Source: Pseudomonadota bacterium (GTDB lineage Bacteria > Pseudomonadota > Alphaproteobacteria > Rhodospirillales > Magnetospirillaceae). From it: 33,077 nucleotides of DNA. Under the pieces are notes generated by a model. It was not told where the DNA came from, did no database searches, and was given only the letters and a program-made list of their open reading frames with translations. Each line of letters starts with the position of its first letter. The first letter of the stretch is position 1. The translations under genes and the position numbers were made by a program. This document shows positions 33,007 to 33,077 of the stretch, piece after piece. The stretch is taken from assembly GCA_021847015.1 (NCBI GenBank), contig JAJZVW010000032.1, positions 1 to 33,077 on the forward strand, in the 5' to 3' direction.

Positions 33007-33067
33007 TTTGCAGGAGTTACGGGGACACAATACTTAATTTGGAGTTACGGGGACACAATACTTAATT
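32955..33067. repeat. Tandem 28-bp direct repeats at the scpB 3' end
   Basis: The unit begins GGAGTTACGGGGACACAATA and ends CTTAATTT (28 bp). Full units are at 32982-33009, 33013-33040 and 33041-33067 (last base changed). Two shorter copies of the unit start precede them at 32955-32966 and 32967-32981. The units are AT-richer than the gene and run past its stop codon to the window's end. I recall similar sequences near REP-associated or IS200-like elements in other proteobacteria, but that origin is not provable here. Confidence 0.9.
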
Positions 33068-33077
33068 CGATTTGAAT

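Noticed and set aside
32955-33067. CRISPR array
   Set aside because: The 28-bp units are directly adjacent (0-3 bases between them) with no unique spacers and no cas genes, so this is a tandem repeat.
1-33077. tRNA, rRNA or tmRNA genes
   Set aside because: Intergenic regions were read on both strands; the only strong hairpins belong to the dispersed repeat, and no cloverleaf or CCA end was seen.

Overview
The window is high-GC DNA from a free-living alphaproteobacterium, most likely of the Rhodospirillales (Magnetospirillum or Phaeospirillum-like). Basis: strong G/C third-position bias; the core blocks dapA-smpB and erpA / dgt-argS-SPOR-nagZ-S2P-scpA-scpB, which are typical alphaproteobacterial arrangements; and a hemerythrin signalling protein. 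The genus is an inference. I see no rRNA, tRNA, CRISPR array, prophage or complete insertion sequence.

Layout. 1-3.6 kb: dapA, smpB, a sulfite-oxidase-fold protein, pgpA, pncC, and a small gene convergent with and overlapping pncC. 3.7-7.8 kb: a ThDP enzyme, an ALDH7-type aldehyde dehydrogenase and a stand-alone cyclic-nucleotide-binding protein. 7.8-11.8 kb: a small lipoprotein gene on the minus strand, then a tight four-gene envelope operon (COG3014-like lipoprotein, YcfL-like protein, LpoB-like lipoprotein, CsgG/LpoB-fold lipoprotein). 12.1-15.8 kb: a soluble lytic transglycosylase, an alpha/beta hydrolase and a DUF1841-like protein. 16.0-20.0 kb: ilvD, then a hemerythrin-receiver fusion translationally coupled to a haem-oxygenase-like di-iron oxidase (HDO) homologue. 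20.0-22.4 kb, minus strand: a GDT1-family exporter, dmeF, and a MNT/HEPN pair. 22.9-24.0 kb: an AT-richer glycosyltransferase gene between repeats. 24.0-25.3 kb, minus strand: xth and erpA. 25.7-33.0 kb: dgt, argS, a SPOR protein, nagZ, a site-2 protease homologue, scpA and scpB.

Two features stand out. First, almost every large intergenic gap carries a copy or remnant of one palindromic repeat (about 13 copies in 33 kb). Full copies are about 135-142 bp. One copy supplies the start codon of pgpA, and another ends one base before the argS start codon. A different tandem repeat has invaded the 3' end of scpB and encodes its last residues. Second, two gene groups look like little-studied systems: the hemerythrin-receiver/HDO couple, and the four-gene LpoB/YcfL/COG3014/CsgG-like operon beside a lytic transglycosylase. 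Functions beyond family assignment are inference, because no database search was possible.
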